Shown: positions 27,001 through 35,960 of the stretch, piece by piece
How the letters are laid out: the number at the start of each line of letters is the position of its first letter
How positions within the stretch are numbered: position 1 is the first letter of the stretch
Source: Echinococcus granulosus
Lineage: Eukaryota; Platyhelminthes; Cestoda; Cyclophyllidea; Taeniidae
Assembly: GCF_000524195.1 (NCBI RefSeq)
Contig: NW_020170384.1
Span: forward strand, 2,760,664 to 2,824,663
Direction: 5' to 3'
Length of the DNA stretch: 64,000 nucleotides
The notes under the pieces: generated by a model
The model's input: the letters and a program-made list of their open reading frames with translations, nothing else
Database searches by the model: none
What the model was told of the DNA's origin: nothing
Translations under genes and position numbers: made by a program

Positions 27001-28193
27001 ATTCCCTCGGCTTCGGCTCATTTTTCATCTTTAAAAAAAGATAGCTTAAATCAAGCGCGAATGGATACTACTTTTATAAATAAGGAAGCTGCTGAAGTGC
27101 TTTATGCTAAAAAGTTCATTAGAAAGGACTTAATGTAAAAACCTTAGCAATGATTAAAGAGTGAGCCCATTTTGTAAAAATATTTTTAAGGTCTCTTCCT
27201 CTCACAACTAAAGTGATAGCCTTTAGGACAAACCAAATCATTCTAGGGGCTAAATTTTTTTTTCCCGCTCGTAAAACCCATTAAAATGGGACGTTCTTGA
27301 ATTTAAAAGAGGTTGAACTTTGTTGGCTAAATCCGATTGTAGCGCATTGCTCCGAGTCCTCTCCAGTGTCGCATGAGGCCTAACCAGTAGTGCAGAGGAC
27401 TCATTTAAAACGTATAGACAATCCGCCAGAGAGATCATGCCGGCAGGACGAAAGTGCACACCAGGGTAACTAGACCATCCTGTGTTATGAAATATGTCCT
27501 AAAACAATCGTCAAGCCACCAAACAGTAAACTGTGCCTTGGAATTTTCACGAGCTCCGGTTATTTTTGCCATTTATGTTGCCTCACCAACAGCACCATCT
27601 CCATCTCACTTCCTGGAAGTAGGATTGGCCTACAGACGCAACTTAATCTTTTGCCAGTAGGTATCTCCACCACACCACCACATAGACGATAGGCTAGGCT
27701 GTTGGAGACCGCCAGCATAGCTCCGCACCACCGGCAAAGTAGTCGAATCGCGAACCACCGCTCTCGTTTAGCGACAGATTGACGTTTTTCGGGTACTTCA
27801 GGGACAAAAATCTTGCTGTTTATTTACTGCCTTCTGTGATTTGCAAGCCGCCATTAAAAACTTTCCTTCTTCGCTTCTGAAATCTTGTTCAACGGAAGCC
27901 TGATTGTTTTTCTTGCTGACAAGGGAAAAAGCAAAAGATTTTGTAATTTTTTGTACAAATTTCTCCCTTCTTTTTTGCTCCACCAAATCACTGCTCGTGT
28001 TGCCGTTGCTCTCTACTTTGGTTTCTGATTTGTTTTGAGTGTTCATTCTCCTCCTAGTTTGCCTAACCAAATGTTTTTTTTCACCCCACTCCTTCTCACT
28101 ATACATATAGCCAGCCGGACACTGTCCAACAAAATCAGTGAAAATGACATGCGTCATCTGGAGAGTATTTTGCGCAAGCCGCGCAAAGTATGA
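3061..28193 (+). CDS. FHOD: FHOD-type formin (FH1/FH2 domain protein), complete, 28 exons
   Basis: Actin-nucleating and elongating formin of the FHOD family, acting in the cytoplasm on filaments and, in animals, in stress fibres and sarcomeres. Exons: 3061-3231, 3263-3384, 4027-4088, 5535-5602, 6762-6867, 7718-7812, 7939-7980, 8108-8219, 10592-10833, 11406-11599, 12731-12810, 13271-13495, 13576-13677, 14035-14066, 14952-15104, 16253-16520, 19548-19924, 20003-20155, 20235-20453, 20521-20728, 20804-20963, 23014-23088, 23661-23853, 23957-23998, 24298-24463, 25226-25444, 26576-26621, 28115-28193. All phases agree, giving 1336 aa (human FHOD1 1164, FHOD3 1422). The start MTTYTCRTYYLDDRDPF matches the FHOD3 start; an in-frame ATG at 2989 could lengthen it. 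Residues 1-340 are GBD/FH3 (LRRALFSLKQIF, LYVDGMNGV, TFYDITDCLE). Residues about 660-730 are FH1 proline runs. FH2 follows to about 1150, with KRSNAINIGM and MGNFLNSSESWGF. DAD-like NDEDLISSIIEALEK near 1296-1310 precedes a basic tail like other FHODs. Exon boundaries are inferred from splice consensus and homology; the last two junctions are least certain. Confidence 0.93.
7939..7980 (+). other. FHOD: 42-nt in-frame FHOD exon, probable cassette
   Basis: This exon has an acceptor (ctgcag) and a donor (gtaaac), starts and ends in phase 0, and encodes 14 residues beginning RALCIGSN. Vertebrate FHOD sequences have no residues here. Skipping it joins LLSCK directly to FSLVKKTALHLL, which aligns without a gap to the FHOD3 stretch SKFRLVVKTALKLL. 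That makes it a likely alternatively used insertion in the FH3/armadillo region. Confidence 0.7.
13173..13193 (+). repeat. (TG)n microsatellite in FHOD intron 11
   Basis: About ten uninterrupted TG dinucleotides lie in a pyrimidine-rich intron, 77 bases upstream of exon 12. Similar shorter TG runs occur at about 4230-4260 and 18849-18866. Such tracts near acceptors can affect splicing; here this is only a location note. Confidence 0.85.
15345..15535 (+). repeat. Dispersed repeat A copy in FHOD intron 15
   Basis: This copy carries the module-A signature: a GTTTGTTTAA lead, then TTTTGGTTACGCGGGCAC, CGACCATTGTACCTCCAC, a CCAGGCCATGCCGGTAG block, and the trailing AAGAAAAACTCATGG. The same order occurs in copies near 58.7, 59.4, 61.2 and 63.2 kb (+) and near 48.9 and 49.3 kb (-). 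Its length of 150-200 bases and scattered occurrence suggest a SINE-like or other non-autonomous element. I could not prove an internal RNA polymerase III promoter. Confidence 0.75.
16521..19547 (+). other. FHOD: Largest FHOD intron (intron 16), interrupting FH1
   Basis: This 3.0-kb intron separates two proline-rich FH1 segments. It holds a (TG)n tract near 18850 and otherwise no ORF with convincing coding character. A GAGGGTTAACCAGTAA word at about 18040-18055 also occurs at about 49382-49397 beside a repeat A copy, so the left end of a decayed repeat may lie here. The other FHOD introns above 300 bases (for example 4089-5534, 5603-6761, 8220-10591, 20964-23013, 25445-26575, 26622-28114) show nothing further that I can support. 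Confidence 0.6.
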
Positions 28194-30990
28194 CCGAGAG
28201 AGGCAGAGACAAAGATGGCGACTTCACCACATTTTCGGGCTTTCAACAACAACAGTAACAGCACTGCTGCCCTTCCCTTGCCCCGTCTCCTCCATTTGCA
28301 CGCCTTTCGCCTTCACCGCCCTCCCTCTCTCTGTCTGTTTGTATTTTTGACCTCATCACTCACTTAGCAAACGAATGGGGAAGATTGTCGTCTCTTCTAC
28401 TATTTATTACATCTACACTTTCAAACCCACTATATCAACATCCAATCACACTTATAAATATATTTTTATACTTCGGGACTAGCCCATTACCTGTAAAAAA
28501 CAAGTGCATATGTCCTACTGCCTTTCTATGGTGATATCACAGATCCATGACCATTCACGTGTGAAAAGAATGAGAAGAAAAGGAGGAGGTGCTCTAATTT
28601 CGCGGTTGGATTTCGTTCAGTTTGCCTTTTCCGAGTGCGTATGTGTGTATGTATAGCACAGCCTCCCCGCGTTTTTAATGGCATGGGGAGGAAAGTATCG
28701 GGAGAAGGGACATCGCCACACACCGCATTCTTTCACTGCCTCCCTGCCCCCCTACTTGTCACTTTAACACTGCTACCCCTTCTTTTCCCCGATGGTCACC
28801 CCAACTCACCCTCAATCCGCTCCTCCCTACACCCCCATCTTTGGGGCACCATGTGGCTGGCTTTTTATTCAGATTTGACTTCTTGAGGCACTCTTGGGTG
28901 GTACTTTTTGCTCTGGGCTGGCAAGCGATGTTAGTTAGCCAATATTCATGGTAGCGATAAGTTGATGCCTTTTGGGGATGATGTTCGTGTAGATGACATC
29001 AATGACGTGATTAGCAGTGCTTAAAAGGTGCTGACAATACCTCTTTCTAAAGTTCCTCATTGGAAGTTAGTTCCAGTCATTGCGGAACATCAAGTTCTCT
29101 AAGATCAGGGCCGTTCAAAATGAAATAGACACGTGAGGGTGTGCACCGTTCTGGAGCTCCAGATATTCATCCAGCCGACACACAGGCAGCCAGGTACTCA
29201 CAAGACCGGCATCAAAAACCTCCGCGCTAAAGTCCGTCGCTTGATGTACTGACTGGGGCCCCGAGGGTGGTCATGCTCATCCACACACACATTGACGTCG
29301 GTAACAGTGGCTCGCTGGTAAATTCCAGCACTCGCGATTGACCAATGTTTAGTTTTGTTGGAAATACCAAGATTTGGTGCAGGGTTATTAAAAAAGCGCT
29401 CGAATGAGCATACATGCTCCGATAGGACATGCAGGAGGATTTGGCTGGTGCTGCCCGAGAATTAGCGAGAGCAAGAACCAGTTCGCTTGTGCTAGTTATA
29501 TAGCCGGGTGAGGCCCCCTCTAAAAACTAAGAAAATACCTAAAAGTAAATGCAGGAGTAGGTTTACTTATTGGAGTATAAAGTTACCGTGCCTATTGAAA
29601 GCGTATTGGCGGTGGAGATGCCGCATTGACTGCTTGGTGATGAAAACAATTAAAATTTGGGAAGGAAAACTTAGATAAATGGTGAATTGGACTGGTCGTG
29701 GTGGGCCCTATTCAGCTTCCTTTGTTTTTTTTTAAAACTTGTTTGACAGTGGAAAATTTATAAAAGAAATTTAAATAGTGCGGCTTCTTACGTAACAAAT
29801 TTTCTCATTTGCTATGGCTCATTGCCAATCGGGAGTTGGACGCAATTCCTGAATTTGATGAGCTGATGCATATTTTTTTCTATTTATTTTATAGTTATTA
29901 GCACGCCCTTTAAAATTGTTAAATCTAGGCAAAAAAAATTTACTCATGAGCCACCTGTCTTCTGCTTGGAATGCTGAAATTTGATTAGTTAGTACTATTT
30001 TCTACTGAAGTACTTTATAACTACTGACACATCTTTCTAAATTGTCAAGTATGGGCAACAAACCACGAGATAGTGCCATTTAATTATGCATGACATTCGA
30101 CAACTAAAATTGCTGCCTTCAATGCCAAATGTTTCATGAAATCTGAGGACTTGCCACTTTTCAGGCGGTATGGCAGAGAAATTAGTCTTACGCAATTCTT
30201 TATCACAACAATGGGCTCTTTTACTCAGCATTGACTACAAGTCGCATTTTTAAAAGGTAATGGTCAATTCATATTCATGGTATTTCGGTGAATTTGTGTC
30301 CACTTGATTGTTAAAGGCTGATGGGCAAAGGCAATCTAATTTAAGAATATCAGTTTACATTGTGAGTGCTGCGGCTTACAAAGACATAATTTTTTTATCC
30401 TTGGACAAAATCTGTCCGGTACACAAAAACCATGTGAACAGAAATATGCGTCATTAATAATAGCTTTCTGAGTTCTGAAGTACTTTCCGTGTTTACCTCA
30501 CATTTCGATCTCACCCTCTTTTGCCCAATCTTCATCACTGGGAGTGCGTATTTGTTTAACTACCTGAATACCTCAGTCTCTCTGCGGTTTGCACTTCCGT
30601 TCCACCCTATAGCCTCTCAGTTCCTCATCCGTAATGGTAAGCAGAAATCTGTAAACTATCCCTATTAACAACCTGCTAGATCTCTGAACAACATTATATC
30701 AGACAGATTATTAACTTAATCCAACTAAGACCGTCAACCATGCTTTTTTGTTCTTTTAAGTCAAAATCAATTGTCGGTTTCTTTTTTCAAGGCAGAGACT
30801 GTGTGCGGTGATGAATGGCGTGGTGGAGTACTGCGATGTGAAGAAGAAAAGACGAGTGTCATATTGGCTATTGCAAGCAAAACAAGGTTGTGAGTAAATT
30901 AAATCATTTAAATAATGTGTTAAGACACGGCAAATGTGATACTTACGCAGCTTCTGCCGCGTACCGCTTCGCCTGCTCTGCCTCTCCCAG
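28194..30990. other. Intergenic region between FHOD and the small gene
   Basis: It starts with a pyrimidine-rich 3' UTR-like stretch (28194-28460) and holds a variant AATATA near 28456, but no AATAAA in the first 800 bases. A possible non-coding or 5' exon lies at 30792-30889, bounded by ttcaag and GTGAGT just upstream of the next gene. None of the ORFs shows a supported product. Confidence 0.45.
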
Positions 30991-31001
30991 GAGGTCTGGT
31001 T

Positions 31002-32046
31002 ATGACAAGTGCAGTTCGTCGTCAATCGATATCGATTTTCGCGCGTGTCAACCAGCTGATTGCTAACGTGTTCTTGAGTAATGCAAAGCGTCCTTTTGGT
31101 GACCTCTTTGACATGTTAGAACTTTACTTGAAGCAGAAAAGTAACAAATGGAAAGCTGACTTAAACTAAGTAGTAAACATACGAACAAAATTTTTCAAAT
31201 TATTTTCCCTTAAAGATAGTAATGTGACAGGTTCGATGCTTCTCTTTATACCCTGGTCATATGAGGGCATCTTTTATTTAATAGTCCAGTTGTATAATGG
31301 TTCGGGATTAACTTTCGTCTCATAGGTCAATAACGTCTGCTCTGCTCTGGGATTTTTAAAAACGGACTCTTCCCACCTAAAAGTTACATTTTACTGAATC
31401 AGAAACCATACCGAGGGAAGGAGAAGTGTACCAGCCATCTCCTATGGCCATCACTATTCCTCAGAACATTGGCCTAAAAGCAGAAAGATTTAATAAAAGA
31501 TGGGGTATAAATGGTTTTGTGGAGGTAAGGCACCACGTCTGTTCCTTCTTGCCATCTTGTTCTCACTTCATTTCTACCCAGTCCTATCTATTTAGATTCT
31601 ATCCGGCTAGTAGAGCGGATTCATTCTTAACCTCTTCACCTAATTGACATCTTCATACGGGTGCCGTGGACAGCTCTGTAACTAACTTTCCAGATGGTTT
31701 GCGGCCACGGCTAGTGTCACTTCAATTGTTGAAGGCATTCCTGTAGAACATGGGACTGAGGTAGCTGCCAAAGGTAGACAACATTCCCAACCCTTCTGTT
31801 AGCGACCCTGACAGATTCTCCCAACCGTAATGTATGTCCCTCTTCCGTCACATTGAGGTTTAACACTCAGTAACAGAAATCAAGGTATTTGTCCTTTAGG
31901 GCTGGGTTCGTATGGCGTTGCCACCAATGCAGTGCTCAGAGTTTTTCCTAAAAATGAAAGAAAGCAATTTTAGGGCAGAAAATGCATTGCTGACGTACAG
32001 AAGGGCTAGGTGGGAGGAGAGGGGGTCTTATTTCACGGTCCGGTAG
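31002..32046 (+). CDS. Small three-exon gene, 135-aa protein of unknown family
   Basis: Exons 31002-31140, 31403-31524 and 31900-32046 join in phases 1 and 0 with donors gtaaca and gtaagg and acceptors ctgaatcag and cctttag. The total is 408 nt including TAG at 32044-32046. The ATG is 11 bases after a strong acceptor (gcctctcccag, 30980-30990), so the mRNA is probably trans-spliced or has a 5' UTR intron (a possible 5' exon is 30792-30889). The N-terminus (MTSAVRRQSISIFARVNQL) has Arg but no acid before residue 30, as in a mitochondrial presequence. The middle reads AERFNKRWGINGFVEGW and the end YRRARWEERGSYFTVR. There is no membrane segment or Cys motif. I do not recognise the family; a small mitochondrial or ribosome-associated protein is a guess. 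The tandem DnaJ start is 174 bases beyond the stop. Confidence 0.6.
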
Positions 32047-32219
32047 AGCTTTAAGTGCTCGCATACTCAAACCAAAGGGCCAAACAACCAGTCTTCTTCA
32101 AAGACTTCGTCAAATGCGTCAAAATGCGCGAATTTTAACATCTCGAGCGCGGCGAGTAAGAAAAATCGATAGCCCCACGTGGTAACCAGCTGGGCTCAGG
32201 GGGAAGGCCGACTGACGCC

Positions 32220-34177
32220 ATGTGCAGCGCAGGGGTGGTACGACCGGACTACTACTCGCTGCTTGAGGTGCCTCGTGGCGCCTCCGAGGAGGAAATCAGG
32301 AAGGCCTATCGGCGACTGGCCCTCCTCTACCATCCGGACAAAAATGCCACAGCTGAAGCGGAGGCGAGGTTCAAGGAGATCTCCAAAGCCTATGAGGCAA
32401 GTAGCGTAGTTGCGAGGTAAAATAGGCATCTCATGATCCGATTAAATGAAGTATAAGTCAGGGCAGGCGTTCATTTTTGATGACATGTTTGGTAGGTTTG
32501 GAAGAGAATTACATAAGTTAAGATGACAAAAATATTTTTTTATTTCGTTGCATTCTTTTTTCCCCAGAGATCTGATTAAACGGGCCCTATATCCTGGCAA
32601 GTATTGTTTAAAAGAGCGAAACACATGAACAACTTTTTTAGGTGCTTGGAGATGCGGAAAAGCGTCGTCTCTACGATCTATATGGGAACGGATGTTTGAA
32701 GGGGCCGCCACCAATGCGATCATTTGGAAGTTCTTTTGACGGCGATTGCGGTGCCTTTCACACCTTTCAGATGTTTTTTGGAGGAGATAAGGCCTTTAAA
32801 CCATTCGTGGAAGTCACTACGAACGTAAGTTGTGCCGAACAGGCTTTTCACTTACTGGTTGAATGCTTACAGGACCGACTACTCTAGCGATGGTGATTAT
32901 GATGAGCAGAGAACCGCCCCAATTGAGGTCAGCACTAATAGGCGGTCTTCAACGTCTACCATTGAAACGTCCATATCGTTATAACTGTGATTGAGATTTT
33001 GGCCACTATACTATGATTAGAACTTTCGGTGGATATATGTCCATAGGCTGCGCATCATCGTTCACTGGAGATCGCCTTGATCACCAACACTACTCATGCC
33101 CGCATTCACTTCTGCTATACGCCATCCAGATTGGTTCACAATATGCATGCTGGGTGATATTAGTGGTGAGAGGACACGTGGCGTTCACTACTGCAGAGGT
33201 CTCAGTTTGACACTCACGCACCTCATGACTAAGTTTTATAAATGTGCATATTTGCAAGTCGTTACCTTTCATGTCAGAGGACCCTAATTTTGATAGGGTA
33301 TGCAATCTACCTGTGTTTTCAATGCACCAAGTGTTCAAAACACTGAACGCTATTCTCAGCCTGCTTCTAAGGACTCTTCATCAACTTTCCATCGAACTAA
33401 GAGAGACATCGAGCATCCAGTGAAGGTGCGGCTTGATGAACTCCTCGGCAATACTCAGCGCCGGATGCGGGTCCATCGACGCCGTTTCGATTGTTTGTCA
33501 AGGTGCTATGTTCAGGAGAATCGAGTTCTCACCTTCAATATTCCACCAGGAGCACAGAACGGCACGCGTATCCGATTCGAAAGAGAAGGAAACGAAGCAA
33601 CACCTAATGAACCTCCCGGAGATGTTGTTTTTATACTCCAGGAGGAGGCACACGAATTGTTCCTCCGTGAAGACTGCAATCTCCGAACTGGATGTAAAAT
33701 TGACCTAAAGTTGGCACTCTTTGGGGGAAGTCTCGTGGTGAGCATATTAATTACCACGTTTCACCTACTAATGGCTTGTAGAAAAATATTTATTGCGTAT
33801 TTTAGAGCTAAAACGAACTGTGCTATTTATTCTACCCATAGATAAAAGGACTGAAAGATGAATCATTTTCAGTAAAAATGGAACCAATGCCATCGTCTCT
33901 TTCGCCCTTAATTATTCCCGGTGGCGGACTGCCTGACATTCGATCAAAAGACATGGATGGGAATGCAGCGGCCGACTCATTCGACTCACAGAAACTCAAG
34001 CGTGGTGATCTCATCGTACATTTTGAAATTGAATTACCCTCCCTTTTACCCAACAAACCAAAGACTGAGGCCATCAGATCAGCGCTTCCCGGCCAGGGCC
34101 AATTGAAGTTTCAGTACTTGCCGCGACAGGTGGTTACTGCAGCTTCATCAAGGCGAGAACAAGTAACTAGACAGTGA
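32220..34177 (+). CDS. Class II DnaJ (Hsp40, DNAJB-type) co-chaperone
   Basis: Stimulates Hsp70 ATPase and delivers clients; probably cytosolic, since no signal peptide or membrane segment is seen. Exons 32220-32396, 32642-32824, 33297-33737 and 33842-34177 are all in phase 0 and give 378 aa. The J domain starts at residue 9 ([18 protein letters not shown]) and has the HPD motif at 38-40, then [19 protein letters not shown] across the first junction. A short Gly/Phe stretch follows ([17 protein letters not shown]). There is no CxxCxGxG zinc finger, which defines class II. The C-terminal peptide-binding domains carry [32 protein letters not shown] and [10 protein letters not shown], as in DNAJB1/4/5/13. 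The intact HPD argues against DNAJB13, whose human member has HPL. The exact orthologue is uncertain. Confidence 0.9.
32397..32641 (+). other. GC-AG intron 1 of the DnaJ gene
   Basis: The exon ends TATGAG and the intron begins GCAAGT, the usual strong form of a GC donor, ending at ttttttag. Only this junction keeps KAYE|VLGD in frame and intact. The nearby GT at 32401 would break the frame. Confidence 0.8.
32875..33260 (+). repeat. Dispersed repeat R2, copy 1, filling most of DnaJ intron 2
   Basis: The segment aligns by eye over several hundred bases to 50709-51130. Shared blocks include GAACCGCC, GAGGT, CACTAAT and GGCGGTCTT, a match near TATATGTCCATAGG, and TTCACTACTGC against TTCACTGCTGC. 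Divergence is high, so both are old copies. The repeat accounts for about 80% of the 472-base intron. Confidence 0.6.
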
Positions 34178-34414
34178 TCGCGCGACCCTTTTATTGTGAT
34201 ATTATCGTTCCTTCAATCTCATCTTTGCCCTTCATTCTCTTCGTCTGTATTACTCGACTCTTGTCACTGCCTTCATTGTTTGCGCAATGAAATGTGCCGT
34301 CATGAGCTGGTGAGGCGTTTGGAAACTGCGATTATTTTTTGGTCCCAAAGAAGTGGATTTAATTGCTCTTGAGATGCAGGAGAATGACGGGACCTTACAA
34401 TGCTGCCTGGAAAA

Positions 34415-34420
34415 AATAAA
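34415..34420 (+). terminator. Polyadenylation signal of the DnaJ gene
   Basis: AATAAA lies 238 bases after the TGA at 34175-34177, in an AT-rich context. It suits a short 3' UTR. Confidence 0.55.
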
Positions 34421-35950
34421 TTCTTAAAATTCGATTAAGTTCTTCGGGTATATTAGCTAACATTCCAGGCAAACGAAGTATTAGAATAAGGGCATCGGAG
34501 TGCGAATCCTGCACAGGGGCCTCTAGAACCACATTTTTTCTGTTGCTCACTGGTGCCAAGAGTAAAAATTCTAAGTTTGTAACCCTTTTCAAAAACAGGT
34601 GTTGAAGTGTATCGATTAACAGCCGGATATTCAATGAGTGGAAATTCTAGCTTTTGGCACAGCAAATTTTTGCCAGAAAGTTCATTTATTTTGGGCATCT
34701 AGTCCAGTGGAAATTCATTTTTGGTAAAATAACGCATTCTCAAGCTAAAGTCACACCGTAGCATAATCGTTAAATCACGGCTGATGGTGTTGATGCTGCC
34801 GCCTATCCATTGGTTATTTGTGGAATTGAATATGGAGGAGAGCATATGCTCTCCCAGATAGTCGCTGGACGGTTGTTTATGGGTGAGCATTAATAATACT
34901 AATTCAAGTTTAATTTTGACTATATTATGTTCTGACTATTTACATTCACCTTAGTTGTTGGCTCTGTGCTTTGTAATTGCTTGATATCAATTCACACAAT
35001 TTATGCTTCCCCACACTGGGTGTTATAAAAACAAGCATAATTTTGAATTTAACGCTATCGTTTACCAAGTTTTTTCGTTTTCTGAGGGAACGCATTGATG
35101 CGACAAGCGCAATATCGTCGGTGCCTTATTTCTTATTAATTTACTTTGCATTTCTGCCTTTGTGCTCTCTCGTGTATGCTGAACCAAATAAGTCGTGGAC
35201 AGCTCCAAATGCAGTATGAATCGACCTTAAATAAGTACTTTTGCTGTTCTCAGTGTCAAAGTGTTGTATTTGATAGATTTTTAGTTGGCTATAACCATGC
35301 CTTCCTTACCTCGTCACGCTTTTTATTGAAAAGAAGTGTTTCAGGGTTTTGTCATATTAGTTTAAATTGGTTTTATTGAAAATACAAATACAAGCATCAG
35401 ATGGTTGTTTCATTTGGTAATTATACCTACTTAGGTCATTTACTCGTATTTGTTGACTAAAATAGTATGCACCTTCTGCCTAAAAATCCAGAAGGGTTAT
35501 TTATGCTATTTCCATCTTGTATCATTTTTTAGTAGTCGCCTTCCAGCACTCAGCTTATTGCTCGAGGCTCATAATTCTTATTTTGAAATGCTCTTCAGTG
35601 GTTGCATGAACGTCGTGAGTGTGTCACATCGATTTCTTTGGGCGTTTACTGAGAGGAGATGAACAATATCTTACAAGCTGTTCATAGCTTTTCCTTAAAC
35701 TCATGCCTTTTAAATACAAGGGTTTGTGTCAGGTTCTTCCTACGTATTTGCTTCTGTTTCTATGACCTTGTGAATTGGACCATTTCGGCGCAGAAGTGCA
35801 TTGACGTTTTTTTTGAATCGGTTCTGCGCTTTATTGCCACCCTTCTTGGCACACTTTCACAACCATACCCCCAGAGTTGTTTTTTAATCTAGTAAAGTAC
35901 TATAAATTTTATTCTTAGTTGACTTTGAAGATCTCATCCTTGCTTTACAG
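34421..35950. other. Intergenic region between DnaJ and MEN1
   Basis: AT-rich, with short ORFs only. It ends in a pyrimidine-rich acceptor (cttgctttacag, 35939-35950) immediately before the menin start. I see no repeat copy or other gene. Confidence 0.5.
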
Positions 35951-35960
35951 ACCCTGCATA

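Noticed and set aside
26644..27138. 164-codon ORF just after the DAD exon
   Set aside because: It is the translation of a pyrimidine-rich intron (Leu, Ser, Phe and Pro runs) with no motif, and is spliced over in the FHOD model.
33433..33757. Alternative-frame ORFs over DnaJ exon 3
   Set aside because: The DnaJ frame matches the class II peptide-binding domain; the others do not.
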